This document shows, piece by piece, positions 17,382 to 25,978 of a stretch of 64,000 nt of DNA. The stretch spans positions 248,001 through 312,000 of the forward strand of contig CAVYDJ010000003.1 in NCBI GenBank assembly GCA_963767285.1, given 5' to 3'. Both the position numbers and the translations under genes were made by a program. The notes beneath the pieces are model-generated. The model did not search any database, was not told where the DNA came from, and saw only the letters and a list, made by a program, of their open reading frames with translations. The DNA is from WHSW01 sp963767285 (GTDB lineage: Bacteria > Actinomycetota > Thermoleophilia > Solirubrobacterales > 70-9). Numbering within the stretch: position 1 is the first letter of the stretch; every line of letters starts with the position of its first letter.

Positions 17382-18749
17382 GTGTCAGTCCGAATGCCAG
17401 GGATGGTTCTTTCAGTGGCTCTCGTCGCCTTCGCCGCGCTCGTAGGCGCACCGAGCGCAGGCGCGGTCATCCTCGGGACGGATCTGATCGCCCCGGTCAC
17501 CGTCACGGGGACGGAGGGCAAGGACGAGCTCGAGATCGAGTTCCGGTCGCTGGGCCAGACGTCCTCGCGGATGATCGTCACCCCGGCGGCGACGATCACG
17601 GCGGCGTCGGGATCCTGCCCACCGAACACCGATCCGCTCACCGGCCGGCCGCTGTTCAACGACTGCAGGATCGGCCCCCAGGGGTCGGGGACCGGGCTGA
17701 TCGTGAACCTGAACGGCGGCGATGACTCGGTCGAGGTCGACGATGACGGCCCGTTCATGTCGCAGGTGCGCGTCAACGGCGGGGCCGGTAACGACACGAT
17801 CAGAGTCCGCGAGTTCACCGAGCGCTTCCTCAGGGGCGACGATGGAAACGATCTACTCGTCGCCATCGGCGGTCTGAACACCGTCGGCAAGAGCGGCGCC
17901 CTTCGTCCGGTGGCGTTCGACGGCGGGACGGGAGTCGACACCGTCGGCTGGGAGGACACCGAGTTTGCGTTGAGCGAGCGCGACGCCGGCGTGACGGCGT
18001 CGCTGGCCACCGGCACCGCGACGCTCACGGGCCTCAACGAATCAGCCCAGACGATCAGCCGCACAGACACCCTGGTTGCGGTCGAGAACCTCACCGGCAC
18101 CAACGCCGGGGACGTCCTGAACGGATCCATCGCCGCGAACATGCTGTTCGGCAACGGCGGCAACGACAACCTCAACGGTGGCGACGGCACCGACACGCTG
18201 TTCGGCGGGAACGACCTCGACAACATGGTCAGCGGCAAGGGGACCGATTCCGTTGACGGCGGCCTCGGCCTCGATCTCTACCCGGCCGATTCCGGCGGCG
18301 ACACCTTCACCACCCGGGACGGGTACGCAGAGGACGTGACGTGCGTCAAGTCCGACGTGATCATCAACGACCTGGTTGACAAGGTGGGTAACAACACCAG
18401 CGCGAACGCCTGCTCGGTTTCGACCGCGGCCGCAAAGCACCTCTACGACACTCATCTCTCCGGGCGCCCCGCGAAGATCGCCGGCCGTTCGCTGGCGACG
18501 AAGGTCAGCTGCCCGGCGTTGAAGACCGAGGCGTGCGAGGGCAAGCTCGATGCGATGCTGGGCCGCAAGGCGATCGCCCACGCCGACTACAAGGTCCAGC
18601 CCGGGCAGAAGGCCGCCGTGCGACTGCCGATCAGCGAGGCGAACGCTCGCAAGGCGGCGGGCAAGGAGATCGTCCTCTCGGCGAAGGAGGTCGACGCCGA
18701 CGGGCGCGACCGCTCCGTCAGCCGCCCGACCCGGGTCCAGAAGGCCTAG
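17382..18749 (+). CDS. Secreted RTX-like GGxGxD-repeat protein, first copy of a tandem pair
   Basis: About 455 residues. A signal peptide (MVLSVALVAFAALVGAPSAGA) leads into a beta-rich region (VTVTGTEGKDELEIEF, then a Cys pair in CPPNTDPLTG...DCRIG). The Ca-binding nonapeptide-like repeats are NGGAGNDTI, GDDGNDLL, FGNGGNDNL, NGGDGTDTLFGG and GGLGLD. The C-terminal about 110 residues (VSTAAAKHLYDTHLSGRPAK onward) are a conserved basic module shared with the paralogue at 18817. GTG 17382 is chosen because TAGTAT (17369-17374) ends 7 bases upstream. Likely an extracellular or surface protein; the role is unknown. Confidence 0.7.
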   Translation: MSVRMPGMVLSVALVAFAALVGAPSAGAVILGTDLIAPVTVTGTEGKDELEIEFRSLGQTSSRMIVTPAATITAASGSCPPNTDPLTGRPLFNDCRIGPQGSGTGLIVNLNGGDDSVEVDDDGPFMSQVRVNGGAGNDTIRVREFTERFLRGDDGNDLLVAIGGLNTVGKSGALRPVAFDGGTGVDTVGWEDTEFALSERDAGVTASLATGTATLTGLNESAQTISRTDTLVAVENLTGTNAGDVLNGSIAANMLFGNGGNDNLNGGDGTDTLFGGNDLDNMVSGKGTDSVDGGLGLDLYPADSGGDTFTTRDGYAEDVTCVKSDVIINDLVDKVGNNTSANACSVSTAAAKHLYDTHLSGRPAKIAGRSLATKVSCPALKTEACEGKLDAMLGRKAIAHADYKVQPGQKAAVRLPISEANARKAAGKEIVLSAKEVDADGRDRSVSRPTRVQKA

Positions 18750-18795
18750 CCGAACCGCTTCGAGCCGGTCGCGGCCGTGGTTCTTGGCCGATTAG
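18750..18795 (-). repeat. Relic of the 3' end of a diguanylate cyclase gene
   Basis: Read on the minus strand, this stretch encodes AKNHGRDRL, the same as the last codons of the cyclase at 20199-21224. A 25-base identical block is followed by diverged sequence up to GGCTAGG. It directly follows the first GGxGxD gene, just as the true cyclase end follows the second copy, so it marks the boundary of a past tandem duplication. Confidence 0.7.
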
Positions 18796-18816
18796 GCAAA
18801 CGGGCCTCGAGGGTCT

Positions 18817-20202
18817 ATGGTCGCCCGAGGTGTCGAAATCTCCTATCTGAGCAGAGCGCTGCTCATCTGCTGTGTACTGCTCGGTTGCCTCCCCGGCATC
18901 AGTTCGGCTGCGGCGGGATCGAGCCCGCTCAGCGGAACGATCACGATCACAGGCACCAGCGGCAAGGACGACCTCCAGGTCGTGGTGACGCCGCCCTCGA
19001 GCCAGGCCGGTACCGGGGCCTTGACGATCGACCCCGCGGCCACGATCACGGCGACGTCGGGAGCCTGTCCGCCGGAGACGGATCCGGTCAACGGGCGCCC
19101 GGTCCGCAACGAGTGCACGATCAGCTCGTCGGCACGCACGCTTGTGATCGACCTCGGCGCCGGTGACGATCTGGTCGAGGTTGCCGATGTCCAGGGCGCG
19201 ATCGCCACGACCCGGGTCCTGGGCGGCCCCGGAAACGACGCGATCATGCTTGTTGCCCTCGGGGAGCGGACGATCAAGGGCGACGACGGCAACGACGTGC
19301 TCGCCGCCCCCGGCCAGACTTCGTCGCGAACCCCGGTGGACTATGACGGCGGGACGGGTATCGACATGGCCAGCTTCGCGGGCACCACAGCCCCCATCGT
19401 GATCTCAGGGGCGCCGGCCGGAACGTTCGGGCAAGTGCCGGTTGGGGTCAACGCTTCGCTCGAGACCAAGACGGCGAGCTTCGTCGGACTCAACGAGTCA
19501 GGTGTGCAGGCCACCGTCGGCACCGCCGGTCTGGCCGGCATCGAGACCCTGTCGGGGACCGAGCTGGCCGACGTGCTCACCGGTCACACCGGGCCCGACA
19601 CGCTGCTCGGCAATGGCGGTAACGACAACCTCCGGGGCGGCGACGGCGACGACAACCTCCAGGGCGGGGATGACCTCGATGATCTCGTCGGCGGCGTGGG
19701 CAAGGACACCCTCGACGGCGGGCTCGGGATCGACACCTTCCCGAAGGGGAGCGGCGGCGACACGTTCCTGACCCGCGACGGTTATGCCGAGGCGATCCTT
19801 TGCGTCAAGGAGGACGTGCTGGTCGTCGACCTGGCCGACAAGCTCGGCGGCGACCTTGGTTCCTGCTCGGTCTCGACCGCGGCTGCCAAGCACCTCCACG
19901 ACACGAAGCTCTCCGGGCGCCCCGCCCGGATCGAGGGCAAGACGCTGGCGACGCGGGTCCGATGCCCGGCGCTGAAGACCGAGTCCTGCGAGGGCAAGCT
20001 CGAGGCCATGCTCGGCCGCCACGCGATCGCCCACGTCGCCTACAGGGTCAGGCCCGGGAGCAAGGCCGAAGTCCGGCTGCCGATCGGCGCGGCCAACGCC
20101 CGCAAGGCGGAGGGCAAGGAGATCGTGCTCTCGGCGAAGGAGATCGACGCCGACGGTCGCGACCGGTTCGTCAGCCGTCCGACCCGGGTCCAGAAGGCCT
20201 AG
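18817..20202 (+). CDS. Secreted RTX-like GGxGxD-repeat protein, second copy of the tandem pair
   Basis: 461 residues, co-linear with the gene at 17382: a signal segment (ALLICCVLLGCLPGISSAAAG), TITITGTSGKDDLQV, a Cys pair in CPPETDPVNGRPVRNEC, GGPGNDAI, GDDGNDVL, then a denser Ca-binding block LLGNGGNDNLRGGDGDDNLQ, GGDDLDDLVGG and LDGGLGIDTF. The same C-terminal module follows (VSTAAAKHLHDTKLSGRPAR). LLGC could be a lipobox, so a lipoprotein is possible. Its stop overlaps the stop of the convergent cyclase gene by the four bases CTAG (20199-20202). Function unknown; calcium binding is expected from the repeats. Confidence 0.7.
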   Translation: MVARGVEISYLSRALLICCVLLGCLPGISSAAAGSSPLSGTITITGTSGKDDLQVVVTPPSSQAGTGALTIDPAATITATSGACPPETDPVNGRPVRNECTISSSARTLVIDLGAGDDLVEVADVQGAIATTRVLGGPGNDAIMLVALGERTIKGDDGNDVLAAPGQTSSRTPVDYDGGTGIDMASFAGTTAPIVISGAPAGTFGQVPVGVNASLETKTASFVGLNESGVQATVGTAGLAGIETLSGTELADVLTGHTGPDTLLGNGGNDNLRGGDGDDNLQGGDDLDDLVGGVGKDTLDGGLGIDTFPKGSGGDTFLTRDGYAEAILCVKEDVLVVDLADKLGGDLGSCSVSTAAAKHLHDTKLSGRPARIEGKTLATRVRCPALKTESCEGKLEAMLGRHAIAHVAYRVRPGSKAEVRLPIGAANARKAEGKEIVLSAKEIDADGRDRFVSRPTRVQKA

Positions 20203-21224
20203 CCGACCGCGACCAGGCGGTCGCGGCCGTGGTTCTTGGCCGTGTAGAGCCGCGCGTCGGCACGTGCGATCAGCTCCAGGGGCGATTCATCGCCGTCCCA
20301 GCAGGCGAGCCCGGCGGAGCAGTGCTCGCCGTCGGGAACCGACGTTCGCAGCCGCTCGACGACCTCGGCCGCCGACTCGATCTCACACGCCGGCAGCAGC
20401 AGCGCGAACTCCTCCCCGCCGTAACGGGCGAGGGTGTCGGTCGGGCGTACGGCACCGGCCCAGACAACGGCGAGCTTTTGCAGCAGCGCGTCCCCGGCGA
20501 CGTGGCCGTGCTCGTCGTTGAACTCCTTGAAGTGGTCGAGGTCGAGCATCGCGACGCAGAGCGGCCCCTCGCGGCGGGCGCGGAGCAGCTCCCGGTCGAG
20601 CTCCTCGAGCCAGGTGCGCCGGTTCGCGAGCCCGGTCAGCGGATCCGTGCGGGCGAGCTCGAGGGTCTCGGCCAGCAGGGCCTCGCGTTCAGTCTCGAGC
20701 TTGCGCCGGGCGGTCACCAGCGCCGTCACCATCGCAGCGGCGAGCGCGACCGCCGCCATCAGCAGAAGCCAATGCGCGGCGCGATCCGTCTCGTCCTGAG
20801 GATGGAGACCGAGGGCGAGGGCGTAGACGATGCCGGCGAACGAGAGCTGCGCGGCCGTCTGCACCGGAGTGAAGAAGTAGGCGCTGAAGATCGCGACCCA
20901 GAGGATCAGCAGGCCATAGGGCGGGCTGCCGTCGCCGGCGTAATAGACACAGAGGCCGACGATGATCGATCCGGCCGCCGTCGTGAACTGGAAGAACCAC
21001 AGGGGCCAGATCTCGCGCCCGAACCAGAGCACCGGCGCGGCTACCGCGCCGATCGCCGCCAGGCTGAGCAGCACGGTGGTGTTCATCTGGGTGGAGTGGG
21101 GCAGGAGAAGGACCGAGAAGGTGACGAGCAGCGCCGCCGCCGCGTACATCAGGGCGGCGATCGGCGCCATCAGGGCGCGGTCGTCCGCGGGCAGCCCGAC
21201 GACGCTTGCACATCTCTTACCCAT
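20199..21224 (-). CDS. Membrane-bound diguanylate cyclase (GGDEF domain)
   Basis: Makes cyclic di-GMP from two GTP. 341 residues from ATG 21224. About five or six hydrophobic segments span residues 19-170 (MYAAAALLVTFSVLLL, VLLSLAAIGAVAAPVLWF, IFSAYFFTPVQ, WLLLMAAVALAAAMVTALV), forming a membrane sensor. A linker helix is followed by a full GGDEF domain: DPLTGLANRRTWLEELDREL, MLDLDHFKEFND, the active site ARYGGEEFALLLP and the end ADARLYTAKNHGRDRL. No EAL domain. The start is supported by GATAGT at 21231-21236, 6 bases upstream. An AACTACGG octamer (minus strand, 21261-21268), also seen in the two promoter modules near 10-12 kb, lies just upstream. Confidence 0.9.
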   Translation of the reverse strand: MGKRCASVVGLPADDRALMAPIAALMYAAAALLVTFSVLLLPHSTQMNTTVLLSLAAIGAVAAPVLWFGREIWPLWFFQFTTAAGSIIVGLCVYYAGDGSPPYGLLILWVAIFSAYFFTPVQTAAQLSFAGIVYALALGLHPQDETDRAAHWLLLMAAVALAAAMVTALVTARRKLETEREALLAETLELARTDPLTGLANRRTWLEELDRELLRARREGPLCVAMLDLDHFKEFNDEHGHVAGDALLQKLAVVWAGAVRPTDTLARYGGEEFALLLPACEIESAAEVVERLRTSVPDGEHCSAGLACWDGDESPLELIARADARLYTAKNHGRDRLVAVG

Positions 21225-21282
21225 GCCCTGACTATCGGCCGTTCGGGCGCCGAACCAAAGCCGTAGTTGTCCGCAACCGTGC

Positions 21283-22275
21283 TCAGCCGTCGGGGTACGG
21301 CTGCAGCGCAATTCCGTGGTCGGTTTCTCGCATTCCGAGCTCGTAAGCAGCGCACGCGGTGCACTGCAGGCGCCGCGGCTCGCGACCCTTGCGTTCGACT
21401 ACCAGCGCCAGATCGGAGATCGAGCAGTTGACGGTGTTGTGCTCGGGCCCGACCGGGTCCGCGTAGACCCACCCGATGAAGTTGCGCGGGTCGGCGGTGA
21501 CGTTGCCGTGGACCCGGATCCCCTTGCCGGTGAGCTCGAACTCGCACTCGGTCGGTCGCTCGTCGACGCCGGTCGAGCGGATCCGGTCGAGCCCACCGAG
21601 CCGGTGGCGCTCGCCGTCGATCGCCAAGACGGCGTTGCCGATCCACGGCGTCGTCATCCGTCCGATCTTGATCCGGCCGAGCCCGGCGTCGAAAAGAGTC
21701 TCCGACCCGCCCGCCCCGAACTCGTTGGCGTGCATCCAGATCCAGCGCTCCGCGTGCTCCGCGCCCCAGTTGTGGCCGATCATCCCGGGCCACTCGTCGA
21801 GCTCGATCCGCTCGCCGCCGAGGGTGAACGTGCCGCTGAACCGCGAGTCGGGATGGGGGGAGAGCAGCTTCGTCTTGGGCAGGGGGGCCCGGTAGAGGAA
21901 GTCGTACGGGAGGTGGCGGAACGCCTCGGGGCCGTCGGTGAAGGTCAGATCCCAGCTCGCTTCGACTTCATCGGTCTTCGCCGTCCCATGTGCCGCGCCG
22001 GGGCCGAGGGTCGCGTCGCCGACCGCGATGTAGGCGTCAGGCGGGGCCGAGACCAGATCGGCGCCGACGGTTACCTTCGCCGCCCTGGGGCCCGGAGCGT
22101 CGGCATCGAACAACGTGACCCAGATCGATCCGGTCGGCTCCTCGTCCGGGCGCTTGTGGACCGTGTGGCGAATCCAGATCGCCCGCCCGCCGCCGGGACG
22201 GGTCGCCTTGATGTAGAAGCTCTCGTAGTGGCCGGCGCCGGGGTCGAGCCCTGGGAAGCGCGCCTGGGTCCGCAT
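21283..22275 (-). CDS. AttH/CrtC-like lipocalin-fold protein
   Basis: 330 residues with no signal peptide. The segments LPYDFLYRAPLPKTKLLSPH, DEWPGMIGHNWGAEHAERW and WIWMHANEF resemble the paired lipocalin-like domains of the AttH/hydroxyneurosporene-hydratase (CrtC) superfamily, with the conserved GHNWG...W block between the two halves. Near the C-terminus there is a Cys pair in LQCTACAAYE. Function in this lineage is not known and no carotenoid genes are nearby. ATG 22275 has TAGGTT (22284-22289) 8 bases upstream. It diverges from the lytic transglycosylase. I hold the family assignment at moderate confidence. Confidence 0.55.
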   Translation of the reverse strand: MRTQARFPGLDPGAGHYESFYIKATRPGGGRAIWIRHTVHKRPDEEPTGSIWVTLFDADAPGPRAAKVTVGADLVSAPPDAYIAVGDATLGPGAAHGTAKTDEVEASWDLTFTDGPEAFRHLPYDFLYRAPLPKTKLLSPHPDSRFSGTFTLGGERIELDEWPGMIGHNWGAEHAERWIWMHANEFGAGGSETLFDAGLGRIKIGRMTTPWIGNAVLAIDGERHRLGGLDRIRSTGVDERPTECEFELTGKGIRVHGNVTADPRNFIGWVYADPVGPEHNTVNCSISDLALVVERKGREPRRLQCTACAAYELGMRETDHGIALQPYPDG

Positions 22276-22337
22276 CGCCGCGGAACCTATTCGCCAGCGC
22301 GTCACCGGTGTCGAGCGCCTGCCTAACATGACGCACG

Positions 22338-23801
22338 GTGCAGGACCGGGAGCGAGGCAGGGACTACTTCGCCCGCGCCCTCGCCGCCACGCTGGCTCTG
22401 GTCGCGGCGGCCGGCGCGGTGGCGGCGCTTGCCCTGATGCTCGGGCTCGGCGATCGTGAGCACCTTGACCTGAGCGTCACCGAGGTGACGATCGCCGCGA
22501 GCGCGGCCGCCGACCCCGACGCCGATCCGCTCGCGTGGGGCCGCGCGCGCCGTGAGGAGTTCGAGGACCGCGCCGCGGACGGCAACGTGCACGTGATCTA
22601 CGAGATGAGCCCGGACGGCGTCGTCGCCTCGGCGCGCCGGACCGAGGCGTATCGCGAGCCGATCGAGGCGGCCGCCGAGCGCCACGGGGTCGATGCCGAC
22701 ACGCTCGAGGCCGTGATCTTCCTCGAGAGCGCCGGCCGCCCGGACGTGATCGCCGGCCCGACCCCCGAGTCCGCCGCCGGACTGGCGCAGATCCTGCCCT
22801 CGACCGCGACCGAGCTGCTCGGCATGTCGGTCGACCTGGCCGCCAGCATCGAGCTCACGGAGCGGATCTCGCACTCGCGCTCGCCCGGCCAGACCGATCG
22901 GCTGCAGGCCGAGCGGGCCGCGGTCGACCAGCGCTTCGATCCCGAGGCGGCGGTCGACGGCGCGGCGCGTTACCTCGAGGTCGCGCAGGAGCGGTTCGGC
23001 GGCGAGGACTTCGCGATCGCGTCCTACCACATGGGAATCGGCAACCTCGAGAGCGTGATCGAGGCGTTCGGCGAGCGCCCGGGCTCATACGCCGAGCTCT
23101 ACTTCGACTCCGGCCTCGACCGCCACCGGGAGGCCTACGAGATGCTGAGCGGATTCGGCGACGAATCGGCCGATTACCTGTGGAAGGTGCTCGCATCGAA
23201 GGGAATCCTCGACCGGTACCGCGACGATCCGGATGCGCTCGCGGCGACCGCCGAGCTGGCGACCAACAAGGCGACGATGGAAGAGGTGTTCCACCCCGAG
23301 AACGAGACCCCGGTGTTCGAGGATCCCGGGGCGATCTCGGAGGCCCTCGACGAGGGAGACCTGCTGCCGCTTCCCGACGAGCCGGTGCTCGGCTGGGAGC
23401 CCGACCCCGACATCGGCGAGCTCGCGGGCGAGCTCGGTCAGCCACCGGAGCTCTACCGCGCGCTTCGGCCCGAGGCCCTCGCGGCCCTCACCTACCTGGC
23501 GGGACTGGTCCGCAACGCCGGCGGCGCGGCGACCCCGCTGCAGGTGACGAGCGCGGTCCGCGACCGCGAATACCAGGAGCTGTTGATCGGCGTCAACCCG
23601 GAGGCGACCAGCGAGTACTCCCTGCACACCACCGGCTGGAGCTTCGACATCCGGCGCGACTACGAGTCGCGGGAGCAGGCAGCGGCCTTCCAGTTCGTGC
23701 TCGACCGCCTGCGGTCGCTCGCGCTGCTCGACTACGCCGTCGAGCCGGGGGCGATCCACGTCACGGTCTCCGACCGCGCCGGGGAGCTGCTCGAGGGCTA
23801 G
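22338..23801 (+). CDS. Membrane-anchored lytic transglycosylase (SLT domain) with C-terminal DUF5715/peptidase-like domain
   Basis: 487 residues. One N-terminal membrane anchor (about 13-38). An SLT-type transglycosylase domain at about 105-240: the catalytic Glu in AVIFLESAGRPDVIAG, AAGLAQILPSTATELLG, then ASYHMGIGNL. The last about 120 residues include VTSAVRDREYQELLIGVNPE and EYSLHTTGWSFDIRRDY, the arrangement of DUF5715 or M15-like DD-peptidase relatives with a possible metal-binding His-x-D. It may thus act on both glycan and peptide parts of the wall, which is inference. GTG 22338 has TAACAT (22324-22329) 8 bases upstream. Confidence 0.8.
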   Translation: MQDRERGRDYFARALAATLALVAAAGAVAALALMLGLGDREHLDLSVTEVTIAASAAADPDADPLAWGRARREEFEDRAADGNVHVIYEMSPDGVVASARRTEAYREPIEAAAERHGVDADTLEAVIFLESAGRPDVIAGPTPESAAGLAQILPSTATELLGMSVDLAASIELTERISHSRSPGQTDRLQAERAAVDQRFDPEAAVDGAARYLEVAQERFGGEDFAIASYHMGIGNLESVIEAFGERPGSYAELYFDSGLDRHREAYEMLSGFGDESADYLWKVLASKGILDRYRDDPDALAATAELATNKATMEEVFHPENETPVFEDPGAISEALDEGDLLPLPDEPVLGWEPDPDIGELAGELGQPPELYRALRPEALAALTYLAGLVRNAGGAATPLQVTSAVRDREYQELLIGVNPEATSEYSLHTTGWSFDIRRDYESREQAAAFQFVLDRLRSLALLDYAVEPGAIHVTVSDRAGELLEG

Positions 23802-23806
23802 GAGCC

Positions 23807-24109
23807 CTACTCGTCGAGCTCGTCCATGCGGCGCCCGACCTGGAGCCGCCAGAGCGCCAGGCCCACCGCCACTCCGGCGGCGCCGACGATGATCAGCACG
23901 AGGACCGGGAACCCGCCGCCGTCATCGTCGTCGGTCGTGTTGCTCGCGTTGGTCGCGGGTGTGGTGCCGTCGCCGGAGGTCGGGAGGTCGAGGTCGTACT
24001 CCTCCTCGGCCCCCTGGGCCAGGACGACCGCCGGGGCGACGGCGAGCGGGAGTGCGAACACGCAAAGTGCCACCAGAGTGAGCGAGGTCCATTTCGCCAG
24101 CTTCGTCAT
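23807..24109 (-). CDS. Small secreted, C-terminally membrane-anchored protein
   Basis: About 100 residues, no family recognised. An N-terminal signal peptide (WTSLTLVALCVFALPLAVAP) is followed by an acidic, low-complexity spacer (TSGDGTTPATNASNTTDDDD), a C-terminal membrane segment (FPVLVLIIVGAAGVAVGLAL) and a short basic tail. I take ATG 24109, with GGGAG 5 bases upstream, rather than the ATG at 24124 that abuts the ychF stop. It is the last gene of the ychF minus-strand run and ends 5 bases from the transglycosylase stop. Confidence 0.65.
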   Translation of the reverse strand: MTKLAKWTSLTLVALCVFALPLAVAPAVVLAQGAEEEYDLDLPTSGDGTTPATNASNTTDDDDGGGFPVLVLIIVGAAGVAVGLALWRLQVGRRMDELDE

Positions 24110-24124
24110 CAGGGCTCCCGCCAT

Positions 24125-25207
24125 CTAGACCTTGATCGTGACCACGTCACCGTCCGCCATCACATAGCTGCGTCCCTCGGTTCGCAGCAGACCACGGTCT
24201 CGCGCAGCAGCGTACCCCCCCGCGTCGACGAGGTCCTTCCAGCCGACCACTTCGGCGCGCACGAAGGCGTCCTGGATCTCCGTATGGATCTCGCCGGCGG
24301 CGTCCCACGCACTCGACCCGCGACGCAGGGCGTGGGCCATCGCCTCCTTCCCTTCGCCGGCGGTGAAGAACTGATTGAGCTCGAGGAGCTCGAACGCCGC
24401 GCGGATGAGCCGCGCCAACCCGGACTCGGAGATCCCGAGCTCCGCCCGCATCTCCGCGGCCTCGTCCGCGTGCTCCTCCTCGAGCTCGCCGAGCTCCACC
24501 TCGACCCGCGCCGAGATCGCGACCGCCACCGCGCCGGCGCCGCTCGCGTGCTCGGCGACCGCGGCCGGTACCTCCTCGACGCCCTCGTCGACGTTGGCGA
24601 CGTAGAGGATCGGCTTCGAGGTCAGGGCGAACAGCCGCTGCGGCGCCCCCTTGGCGGCAGCCGGCACCGGGACGTCGCGGACCGGCTTCCCCGCGCCGAG
24701 CGCCTCGACGACTTCCTCGAGCCACGTCTGTTCGGCGACCGCCTCCTTGTCGCCGGAGCGCGCCTGCTTGACGACTCGTTCCAGGCGGCGCTCGGCCTGC
24801 TCGAGATCGGCGGCCAGCAGCTCGGTCTCGATCAGGTCGATGTCGTCACCGGGGTCGACTCGCCCCTCGGGATGCGGGACGCCGCCGCTGGAATGGGTGC
24901 GGACGACGTGGCAGATCGCGTCGGTCTCGCGGATCGCGGCCAGGAACTGGTTGCCGAGCCCCTCGCCCTGGGCCGCCCCCGGGACGAGCCCGGCGATGTC
25001 GTGGAACTCGATCGTCTCGTTGACGACCTCGCTCGAGCCGACGATCTCGGCGACCTGGTCCAGGCGCGGGTCGGGGACGGGGACGATCGCGACGTTGGGG
25101 TCGATCGTCGTGAACGCGTAGTCGCCGGTCTCGGCGCCGGCTCGGGTGAGCGCGTTGAACAGGGTCGACTTGCCGGCGTTCGGCAGGCCGACGATGCCGA
25201 TCTTCAC
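24125..25207 (-). CDS. ychF: Redox-regulated ATPase YchF (Obg-family P-loop protein)
   Basis: Universal P-loop NTPase of the Obg/OLA1 group that prefers ATP and associates with ribosomes. 360 residues, normal length. The P-loop is GLPNAGKST near residues 7-15. The switch region DPNVAIVPVPDPRLD, the Walker B DIAGLVPGA and the C-terminal TGS-like domain (ELNQFFTAGEGKEAMAHALR, ADGDVVTIKV) are all present. GTG 25207 overlaps the preceding PAP2 gene's stop as GTGA, so it is translated in that operon. Confidence 0.93.
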   Translation of the reverse strand: MKIGIVGLPNAGKSTLFNALTRAGAETGDYAFTTIDPNVAIVPVPDPRLDQVAEIVGSSEVVNETIEFHDIAGLVPGAAQGEGLGNQFLAAIRETDAICHVVRTHSSGGVPHPEGRVDPGDDIDLIETELLAADLEQAERRLERVVKQARSGDKEAVAEQTWLEEVVEALGAGKPVRDVPVPAAAKGAPQRLFALTSKPILYVANVDEGVEEVPAAVAEHASGAGAVAVAISARVEVELGELEEEHADEAAEMRAELGISESGLARLIRAAFELLELNQFFTAGEGKEAMAHALRRGSSAWDAAGEIHTEIQDAFVRAEVVGWKDLVDAGGYAAARDRGLLRTEGRSYVMADGDVVTIKV

Positions 25208-25959
25208 GCGGGTTTGGGGCCGGTGTCGGCCTCGGCGCCGCTCGCTACGGGGGCGCTGGCGCCACCGTTTCCGTCCGCGCGCCTGGTCGCCTGGGCGCGC
25301 TCGTTGGCGTCGACGGCCAGGTCGAACAGCCGCTCGTGGGCGGGCGGCGAGCCGAGCCCGGGAACCGCCCTGCCGATGCAGAAGCCGAGCACGGCGCCGG
25401 CGAGGACGTCGGACGGGTAGTGCATGCCCAGGTAAGGGCGCCCGACGCAGATCGCGGCGGCCAGCGCGAACAGATAGGGACGCGCCTTCGGCTGCACCCG
25501 CCCGATTGCCGTCGCCGCTGCGACGGACGAGGTCGCGTGGGCGGACGGGAAGGACAGCTTCGAGGGCGCCCTCGCGAGCGCCGGGTGATCCTCGATCAGG
25601 GGGCGCTGGCGCCCGACCGACACCTTGACGGCGTAGTTGACGCCGATCGCGACCGGCCCGACCAGGCCGGCGGCCAGGTACTGGCCGCGGCGGTGCTCAT
25701 CGACCGACGCGCCGACCGCTCCGATCCCCGCCCAGACGGCGCCGTACTCGCCTGCGTGACCGAGCGCCTTGACCACGGTCTCCACGGGCTCCGCGTGTCC
25801 ACGAGTGCGCAGGAACCGCAGGACCGCCTGATCGAGGTCGCCGAGCGCGGCGAGCACGGGGTTGCGGCGAACGACCCGCCGCCCCGGTAGGAGCCGCAGT
25901 GCGCGGTCGCGGCGGGTTGGCTCGGCGGATCTCAGCATCCGCAGCAGGATACGGCGCAC
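25204..25959 (-). CDS. PAP2-superfamily membrane phosphatase
   Basis: 251 residues. The acid-phosphatase motifs are visible: C1 KVSVGRQRP, C2 PSAHA within SFPSAHATSS, and C3 GMHYPSDVLAG with the catalytic His. Several hydrophobic segments place it in the membrane, and a long hydrophilic tail follows (after about residue 205). Relatives dephosphorylate phosphatidic acid or undecaprenyl pyrophosphate; the substrate here is not known. The gene upstream (25979) is a lipid-kinase-like protein, so a kinase/phosphatase pair on one lipid is plausible. It starts with GTG 25959; an internal ATG at 25938 is possible. Confidence 0.85.
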   Translation of the reverse strand: MRRILLRMLRSAEPTRRDRALRLLPGRRVVRRNPVLAALGDLDQAVLRFLRTRGHAEPVETVVKALGHAGEYGAVWAGIGAVGASVDEHRRGQYLAAGLVGPVAIGVNYAVKVSVGRQRPLIEDHPALARAPSKLSFPSAHATSSVAAATAIGRVQPKARPYLFALAAAICVGRPYLGMHYPSDVLAGAVLGFCIGRAVPGLGSPPAHERLFDLAVDANERAQATRRADGNGGASAPVASGAEADTGPKPA

Positions 25960-25978
25960 TGTCGCAGCGGGTTGCGCC

